Shown here piece after piece: positions 19,983 to 28,620 of a stretch of 64,000 nucleotides of DNA. The notes under the pieces were generated by a model. It made no database searches. It had not been told where the DNA came from and was given only the letters and a program-made list of their open reading frames with translations. How positions within the stretch are numbered: the first letter of the stretch is position 1; each line of letters starts with the position of its first letter. The translations under genes and the position numbers were made by a program. Source of the DNA: an uncultured Clostridia bacterium (GTDB lineage: Bacteria; Bacillota; Clostridia; Christensenellales; UBA1242). Location: the NCBI GenBank assembly GCA_934757855.1, contig CAKVLR010000002.1, forward strand, positions 1-64,000. Reading direction: 5' to 3'.

Positions 19983-21350
19983 CTATTGATTTTGCATACT
20001 TGTTTGATTTTGCCAAAATGCGCGTATTTGTTCACTCAAACCGACATTTTGCTCCACTTTTTCTTCTATTTTGGGTCTATCTTTTGCACCAACGACCTTT
20101 ACGCCTCTCACAGCGCCATAACTGACTCTGCGAAGCAATTTCCGTTCGACCAACCGTTCTCCCTCGTATTTTTCCAAAATCGCGCGCACCTTATGTCCAT
20201 TTTTGGGGTAAGTAATATAAGCCGATTCATCTTTGTAGATTACCAAATTTGCATATTCACCATTTTTATCAATAATAACCTCATCTTTTTGCGGAGCAAT
20301 TTGCTCCTCAATTTCGGTTACTCTCTTGCATGTATAGTGGGCTTTTTCTGGTTTTCCGTAAATTTCTACACCAACGCGATTGCCTTGCACATAAGTGCGA
20401 ATAAACATTTTTGTGTCAGTATTATTCACCCAACGCAAATCTGACGAGCCGAAATTCACCATTGCATCAAACCCCATATTTACATAATTACTTGCAAGCG
20501 AATGGCTATGCAACTCGCGAAAATCTAGCCCCGCAAGCAAAAGTGCATTGTATAGCGTGGTACTTGCTTGACACACTCCCCCGCCGTAGCCCTCAACATA
20601 TTTTTTATCTACAATAATATTTGCAGGTTTGTAGCCGTTATTTTCTGTGCGCCTGCCTGTCGTTTCGTTGAAACTGTATTCTTTGTCAATTTCAATTTCC
20701 ATACCATTAAATTTGCTTATCGCAAGCGCAATATTATGCGAACGATTTTCATTTGCGCTAAACGATGTATAAAAACTGCTTCTCAAATTTGCATAGCCTG
20801 CCAAATCCTTGTAATACACATTCGGCAAAAGTTGTTTTGGTTGCAAGTCGATAGTAAACTTTGTATCAGTGCGCAGTTTTTGGACAATTTCCGTTAAAAG
20901 GCTATCTAAATCTAGATGATAACCGATTTTTTCGTGAGCAAAAAAGAAATACGGTGCTAAATTTGGTTTAAATGTAAGTGTAGCGTCTTTGGGTTCGCAA
21001 TCTATATCTTTTTGCATATTTTCGATTACATTATCTAGCCCTTTAAAGCAGTAATTACAAGTTTCTTTTGGGGTAAAGCCCAACGCGCGCACTTTTTGCA
21101 CAAGTTCCGCCCGTTCAATGTTTGTACCCATACGCCCATATTTTTGCCCCTGCGATTTAAAGTAAAAATTATCAGTATTGTCAAAATTTTGTGTAGAATA
21201 TCTATAAATTTTATCTTTGTAACAAAAGGTCATTTCAATCAAATTTGTATCAGCATAGCAAGATTGAAAATGCAAAAAAGCAAGCAACAGCCCACAAAAA
21301 CACAAAATGCTACATAATACGATAACTGCTAGATTTTTCACCTTTCGCAT
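19983..21350 (-). CDS. VanW family protein
   Basis: 455 residues from the ATG at 21350, chosen because AAGGAGAATTTT directly precedes it; an earlier in-frame ATG has no RBS. One N-terminal membrane helix (about 5-27), a putative peptidoglycan-binding domain of the YoaR type (about 30-200), then the VanW core: YSFNETTGRRTENNGYKPA, GYGGGVCQASTTLYNALL, HSHSLASNYV and GSSDLRWVNN. VanW is named from vancomycin-resistance clusters, but the family is common in Bacillota and its role in the cell wall is unresolved. No other van genes are nearby, so resistance should not be inferred. Confidence 0.88.
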   Translation of the reverse strand: MRKVKNLAVIVLCSILCFCGLLLAFLHFQSCYADTNLIEMTFCYKDKIYRYSTQNFDNTDNFYFKSQGQKYGRMGTNIERAELVQKVRALGFTPKETCNYCFKGLDNVIENMQKDIDCEPKDATLTFKPNLAPYFFFAHEKIGYHLDLDSLLTEIVQKLRTDTKFTIDLQPKQLLPNVYYKDLAGYANLRSSFYTSFSANENRSHNIALAISKFNGMEIEIDKEYSFNETTGRRTENNGYKPANIIVDKKYVEGYGGGVCQASTTLYNALLLAGLDFRELHSHSLASNYVNMGFDAMVNFGSSDLRWVNNTDTKMFIRTYVQGNRVGVEIYGKPEKAHYTCKRVTEIEEQIAPQKDEVIIDKNGEYANLVIYKDESAYITYPKNGHKVRAILEKYEGERLVERKLLRRVSYGAVRGVKVVGAKDRPKIEEKVEQNVGLSEQIRAFWQNQTSMQNQ

Positions 21351-21455
21351 AAAATTCTCCTTGCTGTTATTTTGTACCAACTTTGTAAATTTATACTTGT
21401 AACAAAAAATGAGTCTAGCAAAAAACTAAACTCATCGACAAATATTAGTAGCACA

Positions 21456-22226
21456 TTACGCTCTAACTTTTTCCTTTTCCATATTTGACTTATGCATAAG
21501 TTCGTTAGTTACCGAACCTTGAATAGTCTTTGCCATAGGTTCAAAAGGTACTTTTACTAAATTTTCATCCACCATTTTCACTTGGTTGGATAGCCCCTTA
21601 GCACGCCTTACCTCATCGCGTTGCTTGATTAATTTTTGCTTTAACGCAACCAAATCTTCCTTGTCATCAGGCAACAAGTCTAAACACTTTTTAGCAAAAC
21701 TTGCAGGTATAATATCTTGTGTCAAAAGTGTCAAAATTTGCGCACGGCGAAATTCAGCGATTACCATTTGCGCTTGGATAGGCAAATCTAGCACAATATG
21801 CCCCAACACAAAATTATTTAATTTTGCAAATGAGGTGTTAGCGCTTGAAAGCAATTTTCTGCCAACATTTGCCCAGTTTGATAAAACTTTTTCCTTATCT
21901 TCCTCAGATAAAAAACTAATATTTGCGCCATCGAAAAAATCGCGCATACATTCTTTGTCAGTTAAAGGGGCTTCTAGTTGCTGTCTATTTATCAAAATAG
22001 TTTGCACTTGGTCAAGCGCCTTTTTCCCTTCAATAATATGGAATTGACTATTTTTAAAGTCACTATCTTGTGTAAACAATTTTCTAGGGTCTTTTGCACG
22101 CACCAGTGAAGCGCGGTTACCATATACTCCTCTGCCAGAGACAAATTTTTCCAGGCTAAATCCACAAGTTACCGCATAGTTTAAATGGTCCAGTGCTTGT
22201 TCATTCGTAAACATCTTTTCACTCAT
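21456..22226 (-). CDS. Conserved-looking protein of unknown function
   Basis: 256 residues. RBS AAGGAGGGC is well placed before ATG. No signal peptide or membrane segment. The sequence is largely helical and charged, with a Cys at position 21 and a C-terminal basic stretch (RDEVRRAKGLSNQVKMV). It opens FTNEQALDHLNYAVTCGFSL, hinting at a helical repeat or binding domain, but no family was recognised. It lies 40 nt downstream of the HicB-like gene in the same direction, so they may be co-transcribed. Confidence 0.75.
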   Translation of the reverse strand: MSEKMFTNEQALDHLNYAVTCGFSLEKFVSGRGVYGNRASLVRAKDPRKLFTQDSDFKNSQFHIIEGKKALDQVQTILINRQQLEAPLTDKECMRDFFDGANISFLSEEDKEKVLSNWANVGRKLLSSANTSFAKLNNFVLGHIVLDLPIQAQMVIAEFRRAQILTLLTQDIIPASFAKKCLDLLPDDKEDLVALKQKLIKQRDEVRRAKGLSNQVKMVDENLVKVPFEPMAKTIQGSVTNELMHKSNMEKEKVRA

Positions 22227-22266
22227 ATTAGAGCCCTCCTTTTCGAGCAGTAAAAAGCGAAAGCAA

Positions 22267-22572
22267 TTAGATATCTAGGCTAAAACGCTGTGCAGGACGC
22301 ACATTATTTTTCTCATCGGCAATTTGAGCATCAACGAGTAAAACTATATTTTTATCATCAGTAACTACATCTTCATATTTAGTTGCCTCATCGACCTCAC
22401 CATTATAGTCGAGAGCGCATCTGCAATACACATCTAAAAATTCTTTTGCACGCAAAAACGCATCTTCGACACTTGCGCCCTCAGTACAAATATTCAAGTC
22501 GTGAAAAACTATTGTATAACCGCGATTTTCCATATCTTTGTATAGAATTGCGGGAAAAACAAATTGTTGCAT
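22267..22572 (-). CDS. HicB-like antitoxin-fold protein (orphan)
   Basis: 101 residues. FPAILYKDMENRGYTIVFHDL followed by ASVEDAFLRAKEFLDVYC is the HicB partial RNase H-like fold (strand-strand-helix). In classic HicAB systems HicB neutralises the mRNA-cleaving HicA toxin and carries a C-terminal DNA-binding domain; here the C-terminus is a short strand-rich tail. No HicA-like (about 60-residue, dsRBD-like) gene is adjacent, so this looks like a stand-alone HicB-fold protein. RBS GAGGTAAAGGT before ATG. Confidence 0.7.
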   Translation of the reverse strand: MQQFVFPAILYKDMENRGYTIVFHDLNICTEGASVEDAFLRAKEFLDVYCRCALDYNGEVDEATKYEDVVTDDKNIVLLVDAQIADEKNNVRPAQRFSLDI

Positions 22573-22644
22573 ACCTTTACCTCGCTATTTTACGATTTAA
22601 TTATAACATAAATTTACACTTTTGTAAAACGATTTAAGCCACAT

Positions 22645-23004
22645 TTAGACAAAATACATCCAAGTGTTTGCCACCACGCCCGCGCAGTTTACCAACACAA
22701 AAAATATGCCCCAAATCATAGAAAATTTACCTAAATCCGATGTTTTTCTCACACCTTTTGCCATTTTTACGGCTTTTATAGAAAATACTATCCCTGTTAT
22801 TCCTACCGCAATAGTGCAACCCAACAAAATGTCAAGATAGATATTTTGCCCCAACGGAATTGCCAAAGTAAACACCAAAACACTCGCAATAGTAAGTAGT
22901 AAAGTACCCAAAAATACAAAAAAACCTACTTTAGCCCAAATATCGTAAAAACGAAATTCGCGTTGTTCTTTTGTCTTGTCCTCTAAGTAATCAAAATACC
23001 CCAT
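22645..23004 (-). CDS. Small membrane protein, three transmembrane helices
   Basis: 119 residues. Charged N-terminus (MGYFDYLEDKTKEQREFR) then three hydrophobic segments at about 26-50, 54-74 and 93-115, with a short basic loop (KAVKMAKGVRKTSD) between the second and third. RBS-like GAGGT lies before ATG. It resembles the small DUF4190/DUF6142-like membrane proteins in general form, but no specific family can be assigned. It stands between the hicB-like gene and the divergent Cys-rich gene. Function unknown. Confidence 0.7.
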   Translation of the reverse strand: MGYFDYLEDKTKEQREFRFYDIWAKVGFFVFLGTLLLTIASVLVFTLAIPLGQNIYLDILLGCTIAVGITGIVFSIKAVKMAKGVRKTSDLGKFSMIWGIFFVLVNCAGVVANTWMYFV

Positions 23005-23193
23005 TGTTTACCTCGCAATATTTTTATTTATTTAATTATATAAAATACAATTTAATTTTGCAAACGATTTAAGTAGAGTTTTTGCATTTTATAAAAATTC
23101 ATACTTTCACAAAATCAAAGCCCGCAACATACTATGATAATAGTTCGGGGCGTACATAGCCAAATGGTTATGAAATCATTAGGAGGTGCTGTG

Positions 23194-23433
23194 ATGTGCT
23201 GTTTTAACGACAACAAAAATTGTTATTACAACTGGAAAAACTATCAAGGTTACAGCGGTTGCGGTGGTTATGTCCAAACAGGGTTTTGCCCTTGCTGTGG
23301 CAAGCCTTGCGGAGGTAGCCAAAAACAATGTCCCGAACAAAAACCTTGTAGCAACTGGCAAAATTGTTGCCCACAAAAACCTGAATGTGGCAAAAACACT
23401 ATCAAGTTTGAAGGCATAATCAAATTTTGCTAA
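23194..23433 (+). CDS. Small Cys-rich protein
   Basis: 79 residues from the ATG at 23194, chosen because AGGAGGTG precedes it by 6 nt; in-frame starts further upstream have no such RBS. Fifteen or more Cys, in pairs and CC/CxxC groups (MCCF, CPCCGKPC, NCCPQKPEC), with Gly, Asn, Gln, Tyr and Pro. No signal peptide. Composition resembles spore-coat/cortex-type small Cys-rich proteins or a metal-binding peptide; neither can be shown. Divergent from the gene at 22645 and followed by a terminator shared with the CCA gene. Confidence 0.65.
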   Translation: MCCFNDNKNCYYNWKNYQGYSGCGGYVQTGFCPCCGKPCGGSQKQCPEQKPCSNWQNCCPQKPECGKNTIKFEGIIKFC

Positions 23434-23436
23434 CTA

Positions 23437-23477
23437 CAAAAAAGCGCGCTAAGGCAACTTAACGCGTTTTTATTTTT
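23437..23477 (+). terminator. Terminator after the Cys-rich gene
   Basis: Stem CGCGCTAAG (23445-23453) / CTTAACGCG (23458-23466), one mismatch, 4-nt loop, followed by TTTTTATTTTTT. A-rich on the other side, so it may also act for the convergent CCA gene, whose stop codon lies in the T-tract. Confidence 0.8.
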
Positions 23478-24786
23478 TAAGTTCTAGATAAATTTGTTTT
23501 GCACAATTAATAAGCAACTCTTGTTTATTTAGTTCTGGCATAATGGCACATCTATTTAACAATGTATTTAATATTTTGCTATAATAAATTTTTTTGATTT
23601 CAGGTAAATTTTGTGCTATAACATTGCCATTTATCTGTAATTGTTTGATATTAAAAGGCACTTTATCTACTTGCATTAATTTATATGTCCTAGCAAGGTT
23701 TGCACCTATGTGTGCTAGTTCTAATAATGCAAGCAATTCTATTAAAATAAAATGATTTTCTTGCAAGAACATTCTACCCGTTTCTTCGCTAAATATCTCG
23801 CCTTTGCGTACCCTTTCAAAAGCAAAAATTAGTCTATACTGGCGTTCACACTCTTGCTTGTTTAACATCATTCCGCCCGTACCCAAAATCGCAAAAACCA
23901 CTTGCTTTGTCGCATCAATTTTTAGCCCTCTGCACATATCAATTACAAAAGCAGAGATGCGCAACGCTGGGTGTGCGCGCTTGATTAGATTTTGCCACTC
24001 ATTTTTGTATAATTCTTTTACACGCTCTCTACCTGCGATTTCGGTAAACTTTGGCAATACATACTCCCACGCGTGAAGGTTGCCTACTTGCTCCAACCCC
24101 GTTAAATATGCATTTACATTATCTATCGCATCATACTTGTAATCGGCAAAAAGTATGGCAACAATTTCCTTATTAAACCTTTCTTGCGAAATATCATTTA
24201 ACTGGTGCGATAATTCCCTTGCTACCTCAAAGGTATGATTATCTATGCAAAAACCTAGTTCGTTTGCAATGCGCACCATTCGCAAAATTCGCAAACCATC
24301 TCGCGAAAAGACAAATTCTGGCGTTTCGACCGTGCGTAAAACCTTGCTTTTTACATCAGCAACACCATTGTAATAATCAACAATTTCTCCGCTCAAAATA
24401 TCATAGTATATAGCATTTGCGGTAAAATCACGGCGTGATGCATCTTGTGACATATCATCGACAAACCTAACCTCTTTTGGGCTGTGCCCTCCACCTTGCT
24501 TGTACATTTCTGCTCTAAAAGTAGTGTGTTCGTACTCAACGGTATCATCTTTTGCCCTAATATGCACTGTGCCTAGTTTTGGATTTATGAGTTTAACTGT
24601 AAACTTGCGTTTGTCCAAAATTTTTTCTATTTCTTCTGGTAAAAGCCTACTACAAATGTCAATATCGGTTTCGCAAAAACCCAGTATTGCGTTACGCACA
24701 AAACCACCTACGATATATAGCCTTGCATCGTGTTTTGCAAAAATTTTTGCTATTTTTATTAAATTTTCATCAACTTTTAGTTCCAT
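23470..24786 (-). CDS. cca: CCA-adding tRNA nucleotidyltransferase
   Basis: 438 residues from the ATG at 24786. Class II nucleotidyltransferase head: LYIVGGFVRNAILG, then ETDIDIC (catalytic Asp pair), then the RRDFTAN motif and DGLRILRMVRIANELGF of the neck. An HD-like C-terminal region is poorly conserved, so 2',3'-phosphatase activity is doubtful. It adds or repairs the 3' CCA of tRNAs. No RBS precedes the start; instead a -10 TATAAT ends 6 nt before ATG, suggesting a leaderless mRNA. Stands alone. Confidence 0.92.
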   Translation of the reverse strand: MELKVDENLIKIAKIFAKHDARLYIVGGFVRNAILGFCETDIDICSRLLPEEIEKILDKRKFTVKLINPKLGTVHIRAKDDTVEYEHTTFRAEMYKQGGGHSPKEVRFVDDMSQDASRRDFTANAIYYDILSGEIVDYYNGVADVKSKVLRTVETPEFVFSRDGLRILRMVRIANELGFCIDNHTFEVARELSHQLNDISQERFNKEIVAILFADYKYDAIDNVNAYLTGLEQVGNLHAWEYVLPKFTEIAGRERVKELYKNEWQNLIKRAHPALRISAFVIDMCRGLKIDATKQVVFAILGTGGMMLNKQECERQYRLIFAFERVRKGEIFSEETGRMFLQENHFILIELLALLELAHIGANLARTYKLMQVDKVPFNIKQLQINGNVIAQNLPEIKKIYYSKILNTLLNRCAIMPELNKQELLINCAKQIYLELKK

Positions 24787-24792
24787 ATAGAT

Positions 24793-24820
24793 ATTATAAC
24801 ACAACAAAATTTAATTTCAA
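24793..24820 (-). promoter_or_regulatory. Promoter of cca, apparently leaderless
   Basis: -35 TTGAAA (24815-24820), 16 bp, -10 TATAAT (24793-24798), then ATCTAT and the cca ATG (24784-24786). The expected start site falls on or next to the A of ATG, so no leader or RBS is possible from this promoter. Confidence 0.65.
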
Positions 24821-24872
24821 AACGAATTGGCACTATTTCAAAATTAAAATTGATTTTTTGACAAAAATTTTG

Positions 24873-25406
24873 CTAAAAGCCAAAAAAATTGTTTGTGGTA
24901 AAACTTGCGAGCGTATCAAGAGCATCTAACCTTCTACGCACGATATTTGATAGCGTGCTACGCGTGTTTTGAGTGCTTTCACTCTGTATCAAATCAACCA
25001 AATTGTCTAACACTTGCGTTTCGCTTCGCACATAGTCACGAAACGCGGAATTAAAATTCCCCGATGTAGTATTGATAAGATTGGGGTTGCGCCTAAACTG
25101 GTTTTGCTGGTATAGATTGTTGATTTCTTGCCTATCTTGATTGTTAAGTTCTATTAAGCCACGAATATAATTTTTCATACAACGATTTTGCGTACGAGTG
25201 CACATATTGCTCAAAAGTTGAGAATTTCCGTTCCAGTCAATATTACTTGCAATCAAACTTTGCGCGCGCGACAAATCAGTAGAAATAGTTTCGTTATTTT
25301 CATTTTGCGGGTCGTTTTCATTTTGAAGAGCCTTTACTTTTGTATAACCTTGTTGCATTAAGCGCATACTAGTTTCATTAGGTAGTTGTTCATCATTAAA
25401 TTCCAT
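24873..25406 (-). CDS. Asn/Gln-rich helical protein of unknown function
   Basis: 177 residues with RBS AGGAGG before ATG. Asn/Gln-rich, predicted helical, no signal peptide or membrane segment. Residues 1-60 look disordered; 60-177 are helical with conserved-looking Cys pairs (MCTRTQNRCMKNYIRGLIEL). The general pattern of two helical halves recalls ferritin-like spore-coat (CotF/DUF2383-type) proteins, but the iron ligands are not evident, so this is only a suggestion. Function unknown. Confidence 0.7.
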   Translation of the reverse strand: MEFNDEQLPNETSMRLMQQGYTKVKALQNENDPQNENNETISTDLSRAQSLIASNIDWNGNSQLLSNMCTRTQNRCMKNYIRGLIELNNQDRQEINNLYQQNQFRRNPNLINTTSGNFNSAFRDYVRSETQVLDNLVDLIQSESTQNTRSTLSNIVRRRLDALDTLASFTTNNFFGF

Positions 25407-25461
25407 ACGCCCCTCCTAAAAATTAAACTTATTTATGCAAAAAAATTTTTAAAGGTGAAAA

Positions 25462-25620
25462 ATGAGTAAGCGCAATGCAAAAAGGCTAGAAAAATTGCTA
25501 AGCAAAGCAGAAAAAGCCGAGCAAACTTTGCTAGTTAAACGCAATAAAAATCTATCCCGCAATCTTCGACTTTATATAAAATGCAAACAAAAAATAGCCG
25601 AATATGACATAAACGGCTAA
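25462..25620 (+). CDS. Small basic protein, 52 residues
   Basis: ATG with AAAGGTGAAAA directly upstream. 52 residues, about 30% Lys/Arg, mostly helical: MSKRNAKRLEKLLSKAEKAE, then a basic helix. Its stop overlaps the tail of the convergent recR by 3 nt. It is divergent from the gene at 24873. Composition suggests nucleic-acid or membrane-surface binding, but no family was recognised. Short length leaves some doubt, though the RBS and lysine-rich codon pattern support it. Confidence 0.5.
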   Translation: MSKRNAKRLEKLLSKAEKAEQTLLVKRNKNLSRNLRLYIKCKQKIAEYDING

Positions 25621-26210
25621 ATTTCTCTGCGGTCCTCAATCGCGCGCGAAAGAGTGACTTCATCTACATATTCAATATCAGTGCCTAGGCTAACCCCTTG
25701 CGCAATTCGCGTAACTTTGACGCCTAGTGTTTTTAGTAAGTTTCCAATATAAATCGCTGTTGCTTCCCCCTCAACTGTTGGGCTGGTCGCCATAATGACC
25801 TCTTGCACATTATCTTGACTTACGCGAGTAAGCAGTTCTTTAATGCGAATATCATTCGGTGTAACGCCTTCTAGTGGGTTTAGTAGTCCGTGTAAAATAT
25901 GGAAAGTCCCACCAAAGTCGGTCACTTTTTCGAGGGCTAACACATCTTTTGGCTCAGCCACTACACATACAACAGTCCTATCCCCTGTACGGCACACATC
26001 ACAAATCTCTTTGTCTGTAAAATTTCCACAAACCGCACAATAATGGACTTGCGTCTTAACATCGAGCAACGCTTGCGCAAAACTGCGGACATCTACCTCT
26101 TTGCTATTTATTATATGATACGCGTACCTAATTGCTGATTTTCTGCCCACCCCTGGTAATTTAGAAAAGCAAGAAATCAATTTTTCAATAGGAACGATAA
26201 AATTTTTCAA
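25617..26210 (-). CDS. recR: Recombination protein RecR
   Basis: 197 residues, standard length. Helix-hairpin-helix near the N-terminus (CFSKLPGVGRKSAIRYAYHI), a four-Cys zinc finger (CAVCGNFTDKEICDVC, about 57-72) and a Toprim domain (VCVVAEPKDVLALEKV ... VIMATSPTVEGEATAIYI). It works with RecF/RecO in loading RecA on gapped DNA. It starts with TTG placed immediately after the ybaB stop, so it is translationally coupled. Part of the common dnaX-ybaB-recR cluster. Confidence 0.97.
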   Translation of the reverse strand: MKNFIVPIEKLISCFSKLPGVGRKSAIRYAYHIINSKEVDVRSFAQALLDVKTQVHYCAVCGNFTDKEICDVCRTGDRTVVCVVAEPKDVLALEKVTDFGGTFHILHGLLNPLEGVTPNDIRIKELLTRVSQDNVQEVIMATSPTVEGEATAIYIGNLLKTLGVKVTRIAQGVSLGTDIEYVDEVTLSRAIEDRREI

Positions 26211-26531
26211 TTAAAACATTCCCCCTGGGATACTAGGAGTAATCTCCGCTACTTTGTCATCAATTTGCCTGTTTGCATCATTGATTGAAGCCATAATCAA
26301 GTCCTCTAGCATCTCTATATCCTCAGGGTCCACAACCTCAGGCTTAATTTTGATTGAAGTCAATTCGCGTTTACCGTTCATCTCAACTTCTACCATACCG
26401 CCACCAGCATTTGCGTAAAAGGTAGTATTCTCCAACTCCTCTCTATCTTGTTGCATTTGCTCTTGCATTTTTTGCGCTTGTTTGAGTAGATTTTGCATAT
26501 TTGCTCCACCAAAGCCATTAAATCCTGCCAT
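26211..26531 (-). CDS. ybaB: YbaB/EbfC family nucleoid-associated protein
   Basis: 106 residues, standard length. N-terminal MAGFNGFGGANMQNLLKQAQ with a coiled helix, then the YbaB core (GGGMVEVEMNGKRELTSIKI, EVVDPEDIEMLEDLIMASINDA). It is a small dimeric DNA-binding protein, usually encoded between dnaX and recR as here. RBS AAAGGAG before ATG; the stop abuts the recR start. Confidence 0.96.
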   Translation of the reverse strand: MAGFNGFGGANMQNLLKQAQKMQEQMQQDREELENTTFYANAGGGMVEVEMNGKRELTSIKIKPEVVDPEDIEMLEDLIMASINDANRQIDDKVAEITPSIPGGMF

Positions 26532-26544
26532 AATTTTTTCTCCT

Positions 26545-26910
26545 TTATCTCTTAAATAATGTTACCTTGCACCCCAAAATTTGTGACAAAATCTTTACTT
26601 TGTCATCTTTTTTCATCTTGTTTGGTTCATAGGTAAGTGCTATATCATAATTATAGCCTAGTTTGTAAAAAGTATCAACTAAATCACGATAATTTTGTTC
26701 TTTTTTTAATGTTTCAAAATTAATTGACTTGCTAACTGAAATAGTAAATTTATTTTTATCGATACTAACATCTGCAATATCAATACAAATAGAATGTATG
26801 TTTATCAAATTAGATTTGCGCATTTCTAGTAGCACTTTGCCCCAAATTGAACGCGCACTCACCGCTTTTACGGGAATAACGAGTTCTGGTTGTGCGCTAT
26901 TAAGTGACAT
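26545..26910 (-). CDS. dnaX: C-terminal (tau) part of DnaX in the -1 frame
   Basis: 121 codons from an ATG 2 nt after the dnaX stop, with no RBS. The sequence (IWGKVLLEMRKSNLINIHSI ... NFETLKKEQNYRDLVDTFY ... ILGCKVTLF) matches the C-terminal domain that ends DnaX tau in Clostridia. It is in the -1 frame relative to the upstream 363 codons, and the junction is a run of nine A. Most likely it is made as part of a full tau by frameshifting or transcriptional slippage, not from its own start. Its own initiation by coupling (TGATAATG) is the alternative. Confidence 0.75.
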   Translation of the reverse strand: MSLNSAQPELVIPVKAVSARSIWGKVLLEMRKSNLINIHSICIDIADVSIDKNKFTISVSKSINFETLKKEQNYRDLVDTFYKLGYNYDIALTYEPNKMKKDDKVKILSQILGCKVTLFKR

Positions 26911-26912
26911 TA

Positions 26913-26925
26913 TCAGTTTTTTTTT
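26913..26925 (-). promoter_or_regulatory. Slippery A9 frameshift site in dnaX
   Basis: Coding strand reads GTA AAA AAA AAC TGA. A -1 slip, or one extra A added by RNA polymerase, bypasses the TGA and enters the frame of the 26545-26910 segment. E. coli dnaX uses A AAA AAG ribosomal slippage and Thermus thermophilus dnaX uses transcriptional slippage at A9. No strong Shine-Dalgarno-like stimulator or downstream stem is obvious. Confidence 0.75.
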
Positions 26926-28004
26926 ACATCTGCATCAAGTAGTCCTAATGCGGTAGTTTCAATCAAAAGTTGTGGGTTTAGTGAGTACTTCATTTCACTT
27001 TCAATCTTGCTAAACGCCTGCATTGCCCTATTTAATTTATCTTGCGTAATTTCCTCGGCAAGGCTCTTCATTTTTTGCAAAACTTCTGGCGTGTAGTCGA
27101 TAAAGTTTTCACCACAGGTCTTGATTACTAGCAAATCTCTAAAAAATTTGGTTAGGTCGTTTGCAGTCACTGTCAAATTTTTACCAGCGTTTGCAAGGCT
27201 TGTAAATTCAGTAAAAAAGTCTGCTACTCTGTTTTGTAAAATCGCACTACCTAAGTTAAATATACTTTCGCTATCGGAAATGCCTAGCACTTCGACCACA
27301 TCTTGGTATTTTATGTCATTGTTTGCAAAACTTGCACACATATCAGCAATAGACAAAGCATCACGCACACTACCTTGTCCCGCTTTTGCGATTAAATTAA
27401 CAGCCGTTGGTTCTGCTTTTATCTTGCTTTCCGCAAAAATATCGGTGATTAAGTGCGCAATAGTTTCCGTATTTATCAATTTAAAATCAAAACGCAACAC
27501 GCGAGAAAGAATAGTCGCGGGTAGTTTGTGAACCTCGGTTGTTGCTAGTATAAATACAGCGTGTGCTGGTGGCTCTTCCAAAGTCTTTAAGAGTGCGTTA
27601 AACGCACTAGTCGTAAGCATATGCACTTCATCTATAATATATACTTTGTATTTTCCAACAGTTGGTGGATACTTTACCTTATCGCGCAAATCACGAATTT
27701 CTTCTACACCATTGTTACTTGCAGCATCTATTTCGATTATATCAATAGCGTTATTTTCTTTCAACGCCTTACATACTTCACACTCACCACAAGGAGAGCC
27801 ATTTTTAGGGTTTAAGCAGTTAATTGCACGCGCAAAAACTTTGGCAGTTGTTGTCTTACCTGTTCCCCTACTCCCACAAAACAAATACGCGTGGCCGATT
27901 TGGTCATTCTTGATTTGGTTTTGCAAAGTGCGCGTGATATGCTCTTGTCCTACAATTTTATCAAATAAATTTGGTCTATATTTTCTGTAAAGTGCTAAAT
28001 ACAT
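26913..28004 (-). CDS. dnaX: DNA polymerase III clamp-loader subunit gamma (DnaX)
   Basis: 363 residues. AAA+ ATPase: Walker A GSRGTGKTTTAKVFARA (about 44-60), four-Cys zinc site (CLNPKNGSPCGECEVC), Walker B VYIIDEVHML, sensor 1 ATTE, then the clamp-loader collar. It loads the sliding clamp during replication. The frame ends at TGA just after a nine-A run (26917-26925) with the tau C-terminal domain continuing in the -1 frame, so this product corresponds to gamma. RBS GAGGG before ATG; starts 2 nt after sigH. Confidence 0.96.
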   Translation of the reverse strand: MYLALYRKYRPNLFDKIVGQEHITRTLQNQIKNDQIGHAYLFCGSRGTGKTTTAKVFARAINCLNPKNGSPCGECEVCKALKENNAIDIIEIDAASNNGVEEIRDLRDKVKYPPTVGKYKVYIIDEVHMLTTSAFNALLKTLEEPPAHAVFILATTEVHKLPATILSRVLRFDFKLINTETIAHLITDIFAESKIKAEPTAVNLIAKAGQGSVRDALSIADMCASFANNDIKYQDVVEVLGISDSESIFNLGSAILQNRVADFFTEFTSLANAGKNLTVTANDLTKFFRDLLVIKTCGENFIDYTPEVLQKMKSLAEEITQDKLNRAMQAFSKIESEMKYSLNPQLLIETTALGLLDADVKKN

Positions 28005-28006
28005 AT

Positions 28007-28618
28007 TTATCCCTCTAAAATTTTCAATTTAGATTTTATTCTCACAATAGCATTATCTATTGATTTTTCATTTTTGTCAAGTTGTTTTGCAATTTCTTTG
28101 TAACTTTCCCCATTTAAGTACAATTTTAACACCAAAAATTCATACTCACTCAAATTTTGCTTTATCGTTGCCCAAATTTCTTTCCTTTGCTCATTTTGCA
28201 TCATTTTTTCTTCTGGCGAAAGTTCTTCGCTAGGCAAGGCTATTTCAAATTCGGTCATATCTTCATCATTTATATCTAACCCACCTTGCGCTCCCAAACC
28301 TAGTGAAGTATTGAGTGGCTGATTTTTTTGTGTCAAACTTGCTCGCACCGCAGAGATTACATTACGCCTAATACAAGTAATTGCATACGCTTCAAAACTT
28401 GAGTCGCTATCTAGTCTATAATTTAAAAACGCTTTGTACAGTCCTATCATACCCTCTTGAATAAGGTCCGCATCATCACCATTCAGCAAAAAGAATTTTC
28501 GAGCAATTTTGGTAACAAGTGGCTTAAACTCATTCATAAGTTGCTCCAAAGCCTCCGTATCTCCCGCACGCGCTTGCAACAATTTGAGCCTTTGCGAATT
28601 GTTTTTTTCTTTATTCAA
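28007..28618 (-). CDS. sigH: SigH-like RNA polymerase sigma factor
   Basis: 203 residues. Region 2: DADLIQEGMIGLYKAFLNY and FEAYAITCIRRNVISAVRA; region 4: LSEYEFLVLKLYLNGESYKEIAKQLD. Its position between rlmB and dnaX and the IQEGMIGLYK signature match sigma-H, which in Bacillota drives early stationary-phase and sporulation genes including spo0A. TTG start 2 nt after the rlmB stop, with AAGGGG from the rlmB end as RBS. It is slightly shorter than Bacillus SigH (218). Confidence 0.85.
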   Translation of the reverse strand: MNKEKNNSQRLKLLQARAGDTEALEQLMNEFKPLVTKIARKFFLLNGDDADLIQEGMIGLYKAFLNYRLDSDSSFEAYAITCIRRNVISAVRASLTQKNQPLNTSLGLGAQGGLDINDEDMTEFEIALPSEELSPEEKMMQNEQRKEIWATIKQNLSEYEFLVLKLYLNGESYKEIAKQLDKNEKSIDNAIVRIKSKLKILEG

Positions 28619-28620
28619 TC

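Noticed and set aside
19983..21350. Vancomycin-resistance gene cluster
   Set aside because: Only a VanW-family protein is present; no vanA/B ligase, vanH, vanX or sensor genes lie nearby, and the family is common in non-resistant Bacillota.
22267..22572. A HicAB toxin-antitoxin pair
   Set aside because: No HicA-like gene is adjacent on either side; only the HicB-like fold is supported.
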